Shown here: positions 33,267 to 43,522 of the stretch, piece after piece
How positions within the stretch are numbered: the first letter of the stretch is position 1
How the letters are laid out: the number at the start of each line of letters is the position of its first letter
Assembly: GCA_032717465.1 (NCBI GenBank)
Contig: CM064665.1
Location: 25,679,011-25,743,010, forward strand
Reading direction: 5' to 3'
From: Coenobita brevimanus
Lineage: Eukaryota > Arthropoda > Malacostraca > Decapoda > Coenobitidae
Length of the DNA: 64,000 nt
Notes under the pieces: generated by a model
What the model was told of the DNA's origin: nothing
The model's input: only the letters and a program-made list of their open reading frames with translations
Databases searched by the model: none
Position numbers and translations under genes: made by a program

Positions 33267-33422
33267 GTGGCGACCTCGCATCAGGATATCCTAACAGTGC
33301 CTTTTCTTGCTAGGATATCGTTACCTTGGCGTTCTCTGTGCTTTGAGGTGAAGTTGATGTGTGTGTAGTTTCTCAGTCAGTATTAGTATTTCATTATTCA
33401 GTACTGCCATTGATTTGTCGCC

Positions 33423-36118
33423 GTGGAGTCACGCGTGTCTACACCAGATCGCGTACGTGCTGAGTCACCTGTGGATATGGAAAATATGGAACAATGAGAG
33501 GCTCATAGCAAAGGTACTCCCCGTGTGAGCCCTGAGTTTGACTATGGGGCTGAGCTGCCTCGTTTCGCTACCCCACTATTACCATCTATGATGCCGCCGA
33601 GCCAGTTTAGAGCAGTTCCCCCAGGTATGTCTAGTGCTTTCCCTGGAGTTGTTCATTCCACTCCCATATACCCTGGAGCCTTGTCACCGGAGGCTCAGTT
33701 GCAGTTGGAGTTGAAAAAGATGGAGATGGAGATGCAGCGTGCAAGAGAGAAAGAGGAGATGGAAATGCAGCGTGCAAAAGAAGAGAGGGAGATGGAAATG
33801 CAGCGTGCAAAAGAAGAGAGGGAGATGCAGCTGGAGTTGCAGCGTGAAAAAATGCGATTTGAGCTGGAGAAGACTCGTTTGGAGGTGACTGCTAATAGAC
33901 CAACTTCAGATACCCAAACCTCAGGCCGTGCGGAGGATAGGGAGAGTTGGTTCTCAAGGAGTCTAAAATTAGTGCCAGCATTTGATGAGTTGAAGGTGAC
34001 AGAATGGTTTGTCAGGTTTGAAAAGAAGGCTAGGGAGTTTGAGTGGCCCAGGCAGCGCTGGGTGGGCTTGGTATCTAATGTGCTGAAGGGAAAAGCCTTG
34101 GAAGTGTATAATAGGTTGAGCCCTGAGGATGTAGATGATTATGATGAATTTAAAACAGCTATCCTGAAGGCATATGAACTTAGACCAGAGGCTTATCGGT
34201 TGTTGTTCCGTGGTGCTCGGAAAAGGCCTGCTGACACCTATATGGCCTACGCCAGGTATCTGGAGGAGAGGTTAGACGAGTGGTTGCTGAGTGAGAGCGC
34301 CACTTCGTATAACGAGGTGCGTGAACTGCTTTTGATGGAACATTTTACCAACATGGCTGACAAAGAAATTGGTGTTAAAATTAGGGAGAAGAGATTTAAG
34401 ACCGTGAAGGAAGCAGCGACGTGGGCTGATGACCGGGTGTTTGCCTTGCGGAGTATGGGGGTCAAGTATGCTAATTTTCAGCATTCCAGGGAGAGGACTG
34501 TGAGTGGCCCTGCCTGGGATAAATCTCCCGTGAATCAGTCCAAGGGAAGTACAGAGGAGAAAAAGAATTCAGGGAGAAAGAGCCCTGTATCCAGTTCGAA
34601 GCTACTTTGTTACTTTTGCAAACAGAGTGGGCACATCAAGCCTAACTGCCCTAAGTGGAAGGCCTCCCAAAATGCCAAACCAGTGGCACTAGTTGTAGGT
34701 TCGAATCAGGTGATCGAGAGGAGTTGGGAGAGTGGTAACGGTGAGGGAGAAGTCTGTGGAAAGCTGGAGTGCAGCCGGCTGTGCTCGCTGCCAGCTCAGG
34801 CTGAAAGAGTTACCCAACATGCTACGCCACCTCCGGATGAACTGCCTCAGAAATCGTCCCTAGACTGGTGTAAACCTTTTATGTGTCACGGCACAGTGAA
34901 AATTCATGGGATCAATTATCCAGTTACTGTGGTTCGTAGTACCGGTACACAACAGTCTGTGTGCAGAAACGTGACTGGAGGGCCTGTAAACTCAGGGAAG
35001 TATGTGCTGTGTAGAGGCATGAACGCAGATGAATACTATGATTATGTTCATGTGGAACTCGATTGCCCTATTGTTCAGGCTGCAGCTCAAGTAGCTGTTG
35101 TTGATGTAATGCCAGTGGAGGGGGTTGATTTTCTGCTGGGGAACGACCTGGCTGGGGAGAAGGTATTTCCATCTCTTCCCCCACCAGTTGTTGTGGCAGA
35201 GAAGTGTTTTGACGCCCCAGAAATTGGTATTGAAGTTGATGCAGAAGTGGAAGCCATGTTCCTGGTCTGTGCAATTACAAGATCTATGGCACAGGTTGCA
35301 GCCCGGGAGGAAGAACTGAAGTCACAGGTTCTTGGGGTCGACTGTGATGAGGCAGGGCCACCAATGGAGGAACCTAGTGAGCAGAGTGTTGCTGTGGTGG
35401 GTGAGGAGAGTGGGAATGTGTGCATGGGCGCTGCCCCACTTTCCACTCAGGACACTAGAGGTGGTGTTGAGTGTGTCTGTGTGGAGACTGAACCCAGCCC
35501 ATCGACTGAATTAGGAGAATTTCAGGACGCTGGGGTCGACTGCGAGGATGCAGGACCTCCGTCAAACGCGCCTGAGGAACAGAGTGTCACTGTTGAGGGT
35601 AGAGGTGATGATGTCAGTGTGGAGTCTGACATTCCTCCCCCTGTCGAGTGTACTAGAGGTGACGCTGAGATTGATCGCCCTTCGCAATCCAGTGTCCCGA
35701 CCAGTCCCATATCTCGGTCCTCAGTAGAGCTGGCGGGTGTTGGGCCAGCAGAATTGAGGGTGAAGCAACAGGGGATGTAACATTAAAGCCCTTGTTTGCT
35801 CGAGTAGGGGAAGAAAGAAGTATGGAGTGTGGTAAGGAGGAGTTCCTGATTAAAGACAATATTTTACATCGCCGATGGACGCCCACTGGCGCCACGGTGG
35901 ATGGAGGAGTGGGTGAGTTAGTGCAGGTGGTGGTGCCTGTGCAGTATAGGGTGCCGTTAATACAGTTAGCACATGAGGGACCTTTAGCAGGTCACTTGGG
36001 AAACAGAAAGACAGTGCAGCGCTTAAGATATAACTTTTGGTGGCCAAGTATGCCGGGACAAGTTGCTGCATACATCAAGGTCTGTCACACGTGTCAGGCA
36101 GTGGACAGCCGAGTGTGA
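33423..36118 (+). pseudogene. Gag-protease-integrase-zinc-finger ORF, upstream copy, broken
   Basis: This is the equivalent of the 909-residue ORF at 37757-40486. Its start codon is GTG instead of ATG (33424), an in-frame TGA lies at about 33496, and one G is missing from a G-run at about 35773, which ends the frame early at 35780. The remaining open part (33525-35780, 751 codons) keeps the coiled coil, gag core and zinc knuckle. The glutamate-rich EMEMQRAKEER repeat has one unit fewer than in the downstream copy. Confidence 0.85.
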
Positions 36119-36575
36119 GCAAGCTTTTACTACTGTTAAGTCTCTGCTGTGCCACCACTCTATATTGCGTGCACCAGATTTTGACAAATCTTTTGTGCTG
36201 GCAGTTGATGCTAGCCGAGTAGGGGTAGGAGCAGTGTTGATGCAGCCGGATGAGGGCCAGGTTGAACATCCCATATCATACTTCTCAAAGAAGTTTAATA
36301 GAGCCCAGAAGAACTATTCCGTCATAGAGCAGGAGTTATTAGCGATTATCCTGGCCCTGCAACACTTTGCTGTCTACCTGCCCCCTTTTGGCCCTGTGAT
36401 CAAGATTTATTCAGACCATCATCCCCTGCAGTTTTTGAACAAGTTTAAATTTAAGAACCAGCGTTTGACCCGCTGGAGTTTGCTTTTGCAAGAGTACAAT
36501 TTAGAAGTTAGGCATATTAAAGGGACTGATAACGTAATTGCTGATTGTTTATCCAGGGAGGGGTCAGGGTCTTGA
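36063..36575 (+). pseudogene. RT end and RNase H segment, upstream copy
   Basis: From about 36096 the frame reads QWTAECEQAFTTVK, the last RT motif, then the RNase H domain: FVLAVDASRVGVGAVL (first Asp), YSVIEQELLAII (Glu), IYSDHHPLQFL (Asp) and TDNVIADCLSR (Asp). All four acidic positions are present. It has no start of its own and is one frame away from the preceding ORF. Confidence 0.85.
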
Positions 36576-36623
36576 TTCGAAAATTTTGATCCAGGGCTCA
36601 AAATTTTCCCTTGGGGAAGGGCG

Positions 36624-37600
36624 TGTTACGCTGTCCGCCTGTCCGTTCCCACGGGTGCAGCCGTTACAGCTGGGCTAGGGGGATTATGCAGTATGTATCC
36701 GTGTCATTCGCGGAGTTTACATTAGCTAGTGTTACAAGTTCTTTTGTTTCTTTCGTTCCTGCCACTGAGGGCAATTTTATTTAATACCATGCTGAGAATG
36801 CATTTGATTATTTTGATTGTCTTGTGTGAGCTACCAGTATATTTAATGATGTTTTGCTTGCATTAGAAGTACCAATTTATTGTAGAGAGAGAGGGGCACG
36901 AATATAAGTTCTTATTAATTAATTTGATTCATGCGTTCGCGCTTGGCTGCACACGAGCCAGCCTTTAGCAGTATCTTCCCAACTAGCTTCCGTATCGTGC
37001 GTGTGTGCACACTCTCTCTCTCCCCAGTCATTTTTATGCCGAGCTGGCGTTTTTGTTTAAGTTTATTTTTACTCATTTGTTTGTTGACTGAGGAAAGTAG
37101 TTATTTTATTTTGTTTTTGTAACCGTGTTGTCTTTGGAGGGCCAGTTTGGCTCACCATGGTCCTCTCGCTGCCTTTGTTAACGTTCCCCAACACACGTAC
37201 ATACACACACACCCCTAACCCCTACACAGTTAATCCCATCTCTTTGCACAAGGCTAGTGAGAACCATCGTGAGCTATTAACTGCGTTCCCCCTTGGACAC
37301 GGGTTAAGTAGAAAGTCGTCACCACCGGAAGTAAGTGGGAGGTGTTCCTGTAGACTGTCTCGGGCGGTATTACTTCCGGTAGTGACGATAGTAGGCTAGA
37401 TCTATAAGTAGGCTGTTCCGTTACTATCAAAGTACAGAGTGTTGCGTTCTTAAGTAAGTACTTTTCCGCTGCGCAGTTTTTCTCTAGTTTGCGGAGTGTC
37501 AGTGCCGGGGTCTGCGTTATTTTTGCAACGCAGTGGAGGCCGATCATCTAAGGCTGCCTTGTCGTCTTTGTAATAGCCCCGGGCTGGCGCTACCGTAACA
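36624..37600 (+). repeat. LTR 2 (shared middle LTR)
   Basis: 977 bp, same ends as LTR 1, with small differences (an extra TCTCTC unit near 37017 and point changes). Confidence 0.92.
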
Positions 37601-37756
37601 GTGGCGACCTCGCATCAGGATATCCTAACAGTGCCTTTTCTTGCTAGGATATCGTTACCTTGGCGTTCTCTGTGCTTTGAGGTGAAGTTGATGTGTGTGT
37701 AGTTTCTCAGTCAGCATTAGTATTTCATTATTCAGTACTGCCATTGATTTGTCGCC

Positions 37757-40486
37757 ATGGAGTCACGCGTGTCTACACCAGATCGCATACGTGCTGAGTC
37801 ACCTGTGGATATGGAAAATATGGAACAACGAGAGGCACATAGCAAAGGTACTCCCCGTGTGAGCCCTGAGTTTGACTATGGGGCTGAGCTGCCTCGTTTC
37901 GCTACCCCACTATTACCATCTATGATGCCGCCGAGCCAGTTTAGAGCAGTTCCCCCAGGTATGTCTAGTGCTTTCCCTGGAGTTGTTCATTCCACTCCCA
38001 TATACCCTGGAGCCTTGTCACCGGAGGCTCAGTTGCAGTTGGAGTTGAAAAAGATGGAGATGGAGATGCAGCGTGCAAGAGAGAAAGAGGAGATGGAAAT
38101 GCAGCGTGCAAAAGAAGAGAGGGAGATGGAAATGCAGCGTGCAAAAGAAGAGAGGGAGATGGAAATGCAGCGTGCAAAAGAAGAGAGGGAGATGCAGCTG
38201 GAGTTGCAGCGTGAAAAAATGCGATTTGAGCTGGAGAAGACTCGCTTGGAGGTGACTGCTAATAGACCAACTTCAGATACCCAAACCTCAGGCCGTGCAG
38301 AGGATAGGGAGAGTTGGTTCTCAAGGAGTCTAAAGTTAGTGCCAGCATTTGATGAGTTGAAGGTGACAGAATGGTTTGTCAGGTTTGAAAAGAAGGCTAG
38401 GGAGTTTGAGTGGCCCAGGCAGCGCTGGGTGGGCTTGGTATCTAAAATGCTGAAGGGAAAAGCCTTGGAAGTGTATAATAGGTTGAGCCCTGAGGATGTA
38501 GATGATTATGATGAATTTAAAACAGCTATCCTGAAGGCATATGAATTTAGACCAGAGGCTTATCGGTTGTTGTTCCGTGGTGCTCGGAAAAGGCCTGCTG
38601 ACACCTATATGGCCTACGCCAGGTATCTGGAGGAGAGGTTAGATGAGTGGTTGCTGAGTGAGAGCGCCACTTCGTATAACGAGGTGCGTGAACTGCTTTT
38701 GATGGAACATTTTACCAACATGGCTGACAAAGAAATTGGTGTTAAAATTAGGGAGAAGAGATTCAAGACCGTGAAGGAAGCAGCGACGTGGGCTGATGAC
38801 TGGGTGTTTGCCTTGCGGAGTATGGGGGTCAAGTATGCTAATTCTCAGCATTCCAAGGAGAGGACTGTGAGTGGCCCTGCCTGGTATAAATCTCCCGTGA
38901 ATCAGTCCAAGGGAAGTACAGAGGAGAAAAAGAATTCAGGGAGAAAGAGCCCTGTATCCAGTTCGAAGCTACTTTGTTACTTTTGCAAACAGAGTGGGCA
39001 CATCAAGCCTAACTGCCCTAAGTGGAAGGCCTCCCAAAATGCCAAACCAGTGGCACTAGTTATAGGTTCGAATCGGGTGATCGAGAGGAGTTGGGAGAGT
39101 GGTAACGGTGAGGGAGAAGTCTGTGGAAAGCTGGAGTGCAGCCGGCTGTGCTCGCTGCCAGCTCAGGCTGAAAGAGTTACCCAACATGCTACGCCACCTC
39201 CGGATGAACTGCCTCAGAAATCGTCCCTAGATTGGTGTAAACCTTTTATGTATCACGGCACAGTGAAAATTCATGGGATCAATTATCCAGTTACTGTGGT
39301 TCGTAGTACCGGTACACAACAGTCTGTGTGCAGAAACGTGACTGGAGGGCCTGTAAACTCAGGGAAGTATGTGCTGTGTAGAGGCATGAACGCAGATGAA
39401 TACTATGATTATGTTCATGTGGAACTCGATTGCCCTATTGTTCAGGCTGCAGCTCAAGTAGCTGTTGTTGATGTAATGCTAGTGGAGGGGGTTGATTTTC
39501 TGCTGGGGAACGACCTGGCTGGGGAGAAGGTATTTCCATCTCTTCCCCCACCAGTTGTTGTGGCAGAGAAGTGTTTTGACGCCCCAGAAATTGGTATTGA
39601 AGTTGATGCAGAAGTGGAAGCCATGTTCCCAGTCTGTGCAATTACAAGATCTATGGCACAGGTTGCAGCCCGGGAGGAAGAACTGAAGTCACAGGTTCTT
39701 GGGGTCGACTGTGATGAGGCAGGGCCACCAATGGAGGAACCTAGTGAGCAGAGTGTTGCTGTGGTGGGTGAGGAGAGTGGGAATGTGTGCATGGGCGCCG
39801 CCCCACTTTCCACTCAGGACACTAGAGGTGGTGTTGAGTGTGTCTGTGTGGAGACTGAACCCAGCCCATCGACTGAATTAGGAGAATTTCAGGACGCTGG
39901 GGTCGACTGCGAGGATGCAGGACCTCCGTCAAACGCGCCTGAGGAACAGAGTGTCACTGTTGAGGGTAGAGGTGATGATGTCAGTGTGGAGTCTGACATT
40001 CCTCCCCCTGTCGAGTGTACTAGAGGTGACGCTGAGATTGATCGCCCTTCGCAATCCAGTGTCCCGACCAGTCCCATATCTCGGTCCTCAGTAGAGCTGG
40101 CGGGTGTTGGGCCAGCAGAATTGAGGGTGAAGCAACAGGGGGATGTAACATTAAAGCCCTTGTTTGCTCGAGTAGGGGAAGAAAGAAGTATGGAGTGTGG
40201 TAAGGAGGAGTTCCTGATTAAAGACAATATTTTACATCGCCGATGGACGCCCACTGGCGCCACGGTGGATGGAGGAGTGGGTGAGTTAGTGCAGGTGGTG
40301 GTGCCTGTGCAGTATAGGGTGCCGTTAATACAGTTAGCACATGAGGGACCTTTAGCAGGTCACTTGGGAAACAGAAAGACAGTGCAGCGCTTAAGATACA
40401 ACTTTTGGTGGCCAAGTATGCCGGGACAAGTTGCTGCATACATCAAGGTCTGTCACACGTGTCAGGCAGTGGACAGCCGAGTGTGA
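37757..40486 (+). CDS. Gag-protease-integrase-zinc-finger polyprotein, intact ORF of the downstream copy
   Basis: The 909-residue ORF begins at an ideal Kozak ATG (GCCATGG). Residues ~95-160 form a Glu/Arg-rich coiled coil with EMEMQRAKEER tandem repeats. A capsid-like gag region follows (WFVRFEKKAREFEWPRQRW). A CCHC zinc knuckle CYFCKQSGHIKPNC is at about 405-418. A retropepsin-like region has VVRSTGTQQSV, so the usual catalytic Asp-Thr-Gly is Ser-Thr-Gly in both copies, and then GVDFLLGNDLAG. After an acidic spacer comes the integrase HHCC zinc finger (LIQLAHEGPLAGHLG, VCHTCQ). The frame then stops (40484-40486), where the element jumps to RNase H. It is a non-autonomous element protein; packaging functions may remain, but protease activity is doubtful. 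Confidence 0.85.
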   Translation: MESRVSTPDRIRAESPVDMENMEQREAHSKGTPRVSPEFDYGAELPRFATPLLPSMMPPSQFRAVPPGMSSAFPGVVHSTPIYPGALSPEAQLQLELKKMEMEMQRAREKEEMEMQRAKEEREMEMQRAKEEREMEMQRAKEEREMQLELQREKMRFELEKTRLEVTANRPTSDTQTSGRAEDRESWFSRSLKLVPAFDELKVTEWFVRFEKKAREFEWPRQRWVGLVSKMLKGKALEVYNRLSPEDVDDYDEFKTAILKAYEFRPEAYRLLFRGARKRPADTYMAYARYLEERLDEWLLSESATSYNEVRELLLMEHFTNMADKEIGVKIREKRFKTVKEAATWADDWVFALRSMGVKYANSQHSKERTVSGPAWYKSPVNQSKGSTEEKKNSGRKSPVSSSKLLCYFCKQSGHIKPNCPKWKASQNAKPVALVIGSNRVIERSWESGNGEGEVCGKLECSRLCSLPAQAERVTQHATPPPDELPQKSSLDWCKPFMYHGTVKIHGINYPVTVVRSTGTQQSVCRNVTGGPVNSGKYVLCRGMNADEYYDYVHVELDCPIVQAAAQVAVVDVMLVEGVDFLLGNDLAGEKVFPSLPPPVVVAEKCFDAPEIGIEVDAEVEAMFPVCAITRSMAQVAAREEELKSQVLGVDCDEAGPPMEEPSEQSVAVVGEESGNVCMGAAPLSTQDTRGGVECVCVETEPSPSTELGEFQDAGVDCEDAGPPSNAPEEQSVTVEGRGDDVSVESDIPPPVECTRGDAEIDRPSQSSVPTSPISRSSVELAGVGPAELRVKQQGDVTLKPLFARVGEERSMECGKEEFLIKDNILHRRWTPTGATVDGGVGELVQVVVPVQYRVPLIQLAHEGPLAGHLGNRKTVQRLRYNFWWPSMPGQVAAYIKVCHTCQAVDSRV

Positions 40487-40943
40487 GCAAGCTTTTACTA
40501 CTGTTAAGTCTCTGCTGTGCCACCACTCTATATTGCGTGCACCAGATTTTGACAAATCTTTTGTGCTGGCAGTTGATGCTAGCCGAGTAGGGGTAGGAGC
40601 AGTGTTGATGCAGCCGGATGAGGGCCAGGTTGAACATCCCATATCATACTTCTCAAAGAAGTTTAATAGAGCCCAGAAGAACTATTCCGTCATAGAGCAG
40701 GAGTTATTAGCGATTATCCTGGCCCTGCAACACTTTGCTGTCTACCTGCCCCCTTTTGGCCCTGTGATCAAGATTTATTCAGACCATCATCCCCTGCAGT
40801 TTTTGAACAAGTTTAAATTTAAGAACCAGCGTTTGACCCGCTGGAGTTTGCTTTTGCAAGAGTACAATTTAGAAGTTAGGCATATTAAAGGGACTGATAA
40901 CGTAATTGCTGATTGTTTATCCAGGGAGGGGTCAGGGTCTTGA
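40431..40943 (+). pseudogene. RT end and RNase H segment, downstream copy
   Basis: Virtually identical to 36063-36575, with the same junction between the integrase zinc finger and the RT tail. RNase H acidic residues are conserved. The stop is followed by the purine tract and LTR 3, with no integrase after RNase H. Confidence 0.85.
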
Positions 40944-40991
40944 TTCGAAAATTTTGATCCAGGGCTCAAAATTTTCCCTTGGGGAAGGGCG

Positions 40992-41966
40992 TGTTACGCT
41001 GTCCGCCTGTCCGTTCCCACGGGTGCAGCCGTTACAGCTGGGCTAGGGGATTATGCAGTATGTATCCGTGTCATTCGCGGAGTTTACATTAGCGAGTGTT
41101 ACAAGTTCTTTTGTTTCTTTCGTTCCTGCCACTGAGGGCAATTTTATTTAATACCATGCTGAGAATGCATTTGATTATTTTGATTGTCTTGTGTGAGCTA
41201 CCAGTATATTTAATGATGTTTTGCTTGCATTAGAAGTACCAATTTATTGTAGAGAGAGAGGGGCACGAATATAAGTTCTTATTAATTAATTTGATTCATG
41301 CGTTCGCGCTTGGCTGCACACGAGCCAGCCTTTAGCAGTATCTTCCCAACTAGCTTCCGTATCGTGCGTGTGTGCACACTCTCTCTCTCCCCAGTCATTT
41401 TTATGCCGAGCTGGCGTTTTTGTTTAAGTTTATTTTTACTCATTTGTTTGTTGACTGAGGAAAGTAGTTATTTTATTTTGTTTTTGTAACCGTGTTGTCT
41501 TTGGAGGGCCAGTTTGGCTCACCGTGGTCCTCTCGCTGCCTTTGTTAACGTTCCCCAACACACGTACATACACACACACCCCTAACCCCTACACAGTTAA
41601 TCCCATCTCTTTGCACAAGGCTAGTGAGAACCATCGTGAGCTATTAACTGCGTTCCCCCTTGGACACGGGTTAAGTAGAAAGTCGTCACCACCGGAAGTA
41701 AGTGGGAGGTGTTCCTGTAGACTGTCTCGGGCGGTATTACTTCCGGTAGTGACGATAGTAGGCTAGATCTATAAGTAGGCTGTTCCGTTACTATCAAAGT
41801 ACAGAGTGTTGCGTTCTTAAGTAAGTACTTTTCCGTTGCGCAGTTTTTCTCTAGTTTGCGGAGTGTCAGTGCCGGGGTCTGCGTTATTTTTGCAACGCAG
41901 TGGAGGCCGATCATCTAAGGCTGCTTGTCGTCTTTGTAATAGCCCCGGGCTGGCGCTACCGTAACA
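40992..41966 (+). repeat. LTR 3
   Basis: 975 bp, ending CGTAACA directly against (AT)n. Confidence 0.92.
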
Positions 41967-41989
41967 ATATATATATATATATATATCCT

Positions 41990-42690
41990 AGATTTGCTCC
42001 TAGCCACAAAGATGGCTCCAGCCCCACCTCCAGCACAAAACATGTGCTCAAAATAGCAATAGTCTTCCACACACTCAAGAGACTCACCTACAAGATCAAT
42101 CCTTTCCCTGACATTCTCTATATGCTCCCTGACACACTGCACACACGAACCCAGTATTACTGTATGTCGTAGTCTACCTCTAATACCACTACATCTCTTA
42201 TGCACCCACTTACCATAAATATTACACATGGTAGTTACTTCCTACACTCTTGTGGCAAACTACTGTACGCATGGCCAATCTCCCTCTGCTTTGACAGTAC
42301 CACCACTGGCTGTAGATAGTATCAATCTTGTTTTATTCGCAATCACTCTCAAACCCTTGCGCCCTTTTCCGTGTCTCCATTTCCTAAGTCTTTCCTCTGC
42401 CTCCCTTTCATTATCTGCAGTCAGCAGCAAGTCATCAGCATACAACATCTCCCAAGGGAGTCCATTTCTGAAGTCCTTTGGGAGAGCTTCAAGCACCATA
42501 ACAAACACCATGACCCCAGATGCATGCCAACATTCATGGAAAAGATAACTCACCACTCACCCGCATACACAGCCATAACCATTCTAACCAGCCACTCCTT
42601 GATGCAAAGCTTCCTCATTGACCACTTCACCACCTCCCCAGGGACTCTGTCAAAGGCCTTCTTCATATAATCAAAAACAAAGTATAGGCC
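41990..42690 (-). mobile_element. LINE fragment (LINE E), reverse transcriptase and Cys/His tail
   Basis: On the minus strand: FDYMKKAFDRVPGEVVKW, then after breaks the catalytic MLYADDLLLTADN, then GKWVHKRCSG with a CVQCVRE cysteine pair. The same tail recurs on the plus strand at 60361-60880. AT microsatellites flank both ends. Decayed. Clade uncertain. Confidence 0.7.
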
Positions 42691-42727
<37 letters not shown>

Positions 42728-42734
42728 GGGCCCC
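42684..42734. repeat. Hairpin around an AT tract
   Basis: GGCCCCTTATATA and TATATGAGGGGCC flank (TA)n and pair almost perfectly, giving a stem of about 24 bp. Confidence 0.75.
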
Positions 42735-42973
42735 CTGTGGCGGGGGGGGGGGACACAATCTGGTCGCACTATGGGGTGGTACTACTACTCTGCGGCCAGG
42801 TTGTGTTAGGAAGAATACTGCCACCGTATTCCCTGCGTGTCGTAAAAGGCGACTAAAAGGGGCGGGGTGAGGGGACTAGGGACCCCCTCCTCTGTTTTTT
42901 AGTTCCTAAAAAGAGACAGGCCAGAGAAAGGGATGGGGGATGGAGTTATCCCCGTACCCTGAAGATTGAGTCT

Positions 42974-43522
42974 ATGAATGTGCGTGGATGTAGTACGATT
43001 GAGGCTAAAAGGGAGGAGATTGGGAGAATGTTTGTGAGAAGAAAGTTGGATGTGTTAGCTTTGAGTGAAACGAAGATGAAAGGGAAGGGTGAGTCTATGT
43101 TTGGAGGTGTGAATGGAAGATTGTCAGGTGTTGATAGAGGAAGGGCAAGAGAAGGTGTGGCCTTGTTAGTGAGTCCGGAAGTACAGCAGTGTGTGATTGA
43201 ATGGAAGGAGATGTCATCGAGACTGATGTGGGTGAAAGCGAAATTTGAACGTGAGTTGTGGGTGTTTGTGAGTGCATATGGGCCTGGTAGTGAAAGGGAT
43301 GAAGAAGAGAGGGAGTCATTCTGGAATGATGTTGATGAGTGTCTGCAGAGTTTTGGAACGAATGTGAATGTGGTAATGATGGGAGATCTGAATGCTAGAG
43401 TGGGACATGTAGCAGTTGAAGGTGTAGTTGGTATGCATGGTGTGCCTGGAAGAAATGAAAATGGGGAACGAATGATAGCGATGTGTGTTGAGCGAGATGG
43501 TGATTGGAAATACTTTGTTTGA
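42974..43522 (+). CDS. LINE F endonuclease part
   Basis: Begins MNVRGCSTIEAKREEIGRM. Conserved AP-endonuclease marks are ALSETKMKG, VFVSAYGPG and MMGDLNARVGH, as in RTE-type ORFs. The frame ends at 43522 because of a shift; the domain continues in the next frame (VIGNTLFEKKVIYKYTW, then SGHYLVEG with the catalytic His region). It would nick target DNA for target-primed reverse transcription. Confidence 0.8.
   Translation: MNVRGCSTIEAKREEIGRMFVRRKLDVLALSETKMKGKGESMFGGVNGRLSGVDRGRAREGVALLVSPEVQQCVIEWKEMSSRLMWVKAKFERELWVFVSAYGPGSERDEEERESFWNDVDECLQSFGTNVNVVMMGDLNARVGHVAVEGVVGMHGVPGRNENGERMIAMCVERDGDWKYFV

Larger units (their letters stand above)
32295..41966 (+). mobile_element. Tandem Ty3/gypsy-type LTR array: LTR-internal-LTR-internal-LTR
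   Basis: Three LTRs of 972-977 bp (32295-33266, 36624-37600, 40992-41966), all starting TGTTACG and ending CGTAACA, alternate with two internal regions. After each 5' LTR is TGGCGACCTCG, compatible with a tRNA primer-binding site of the mdg1/412 style. A purine tract GGGGAAGGG precedes each 3' LTR. The array sits in an AT microsatellite: the left flank ends ATATAT and the right begins ATATAT, allowing a 4- or 6-bp duplication. Internal regions keep gag, protease-like, integrase zinc finger and RNase H segments but lack the RT core and the integrase core. Confidence 0.92.
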
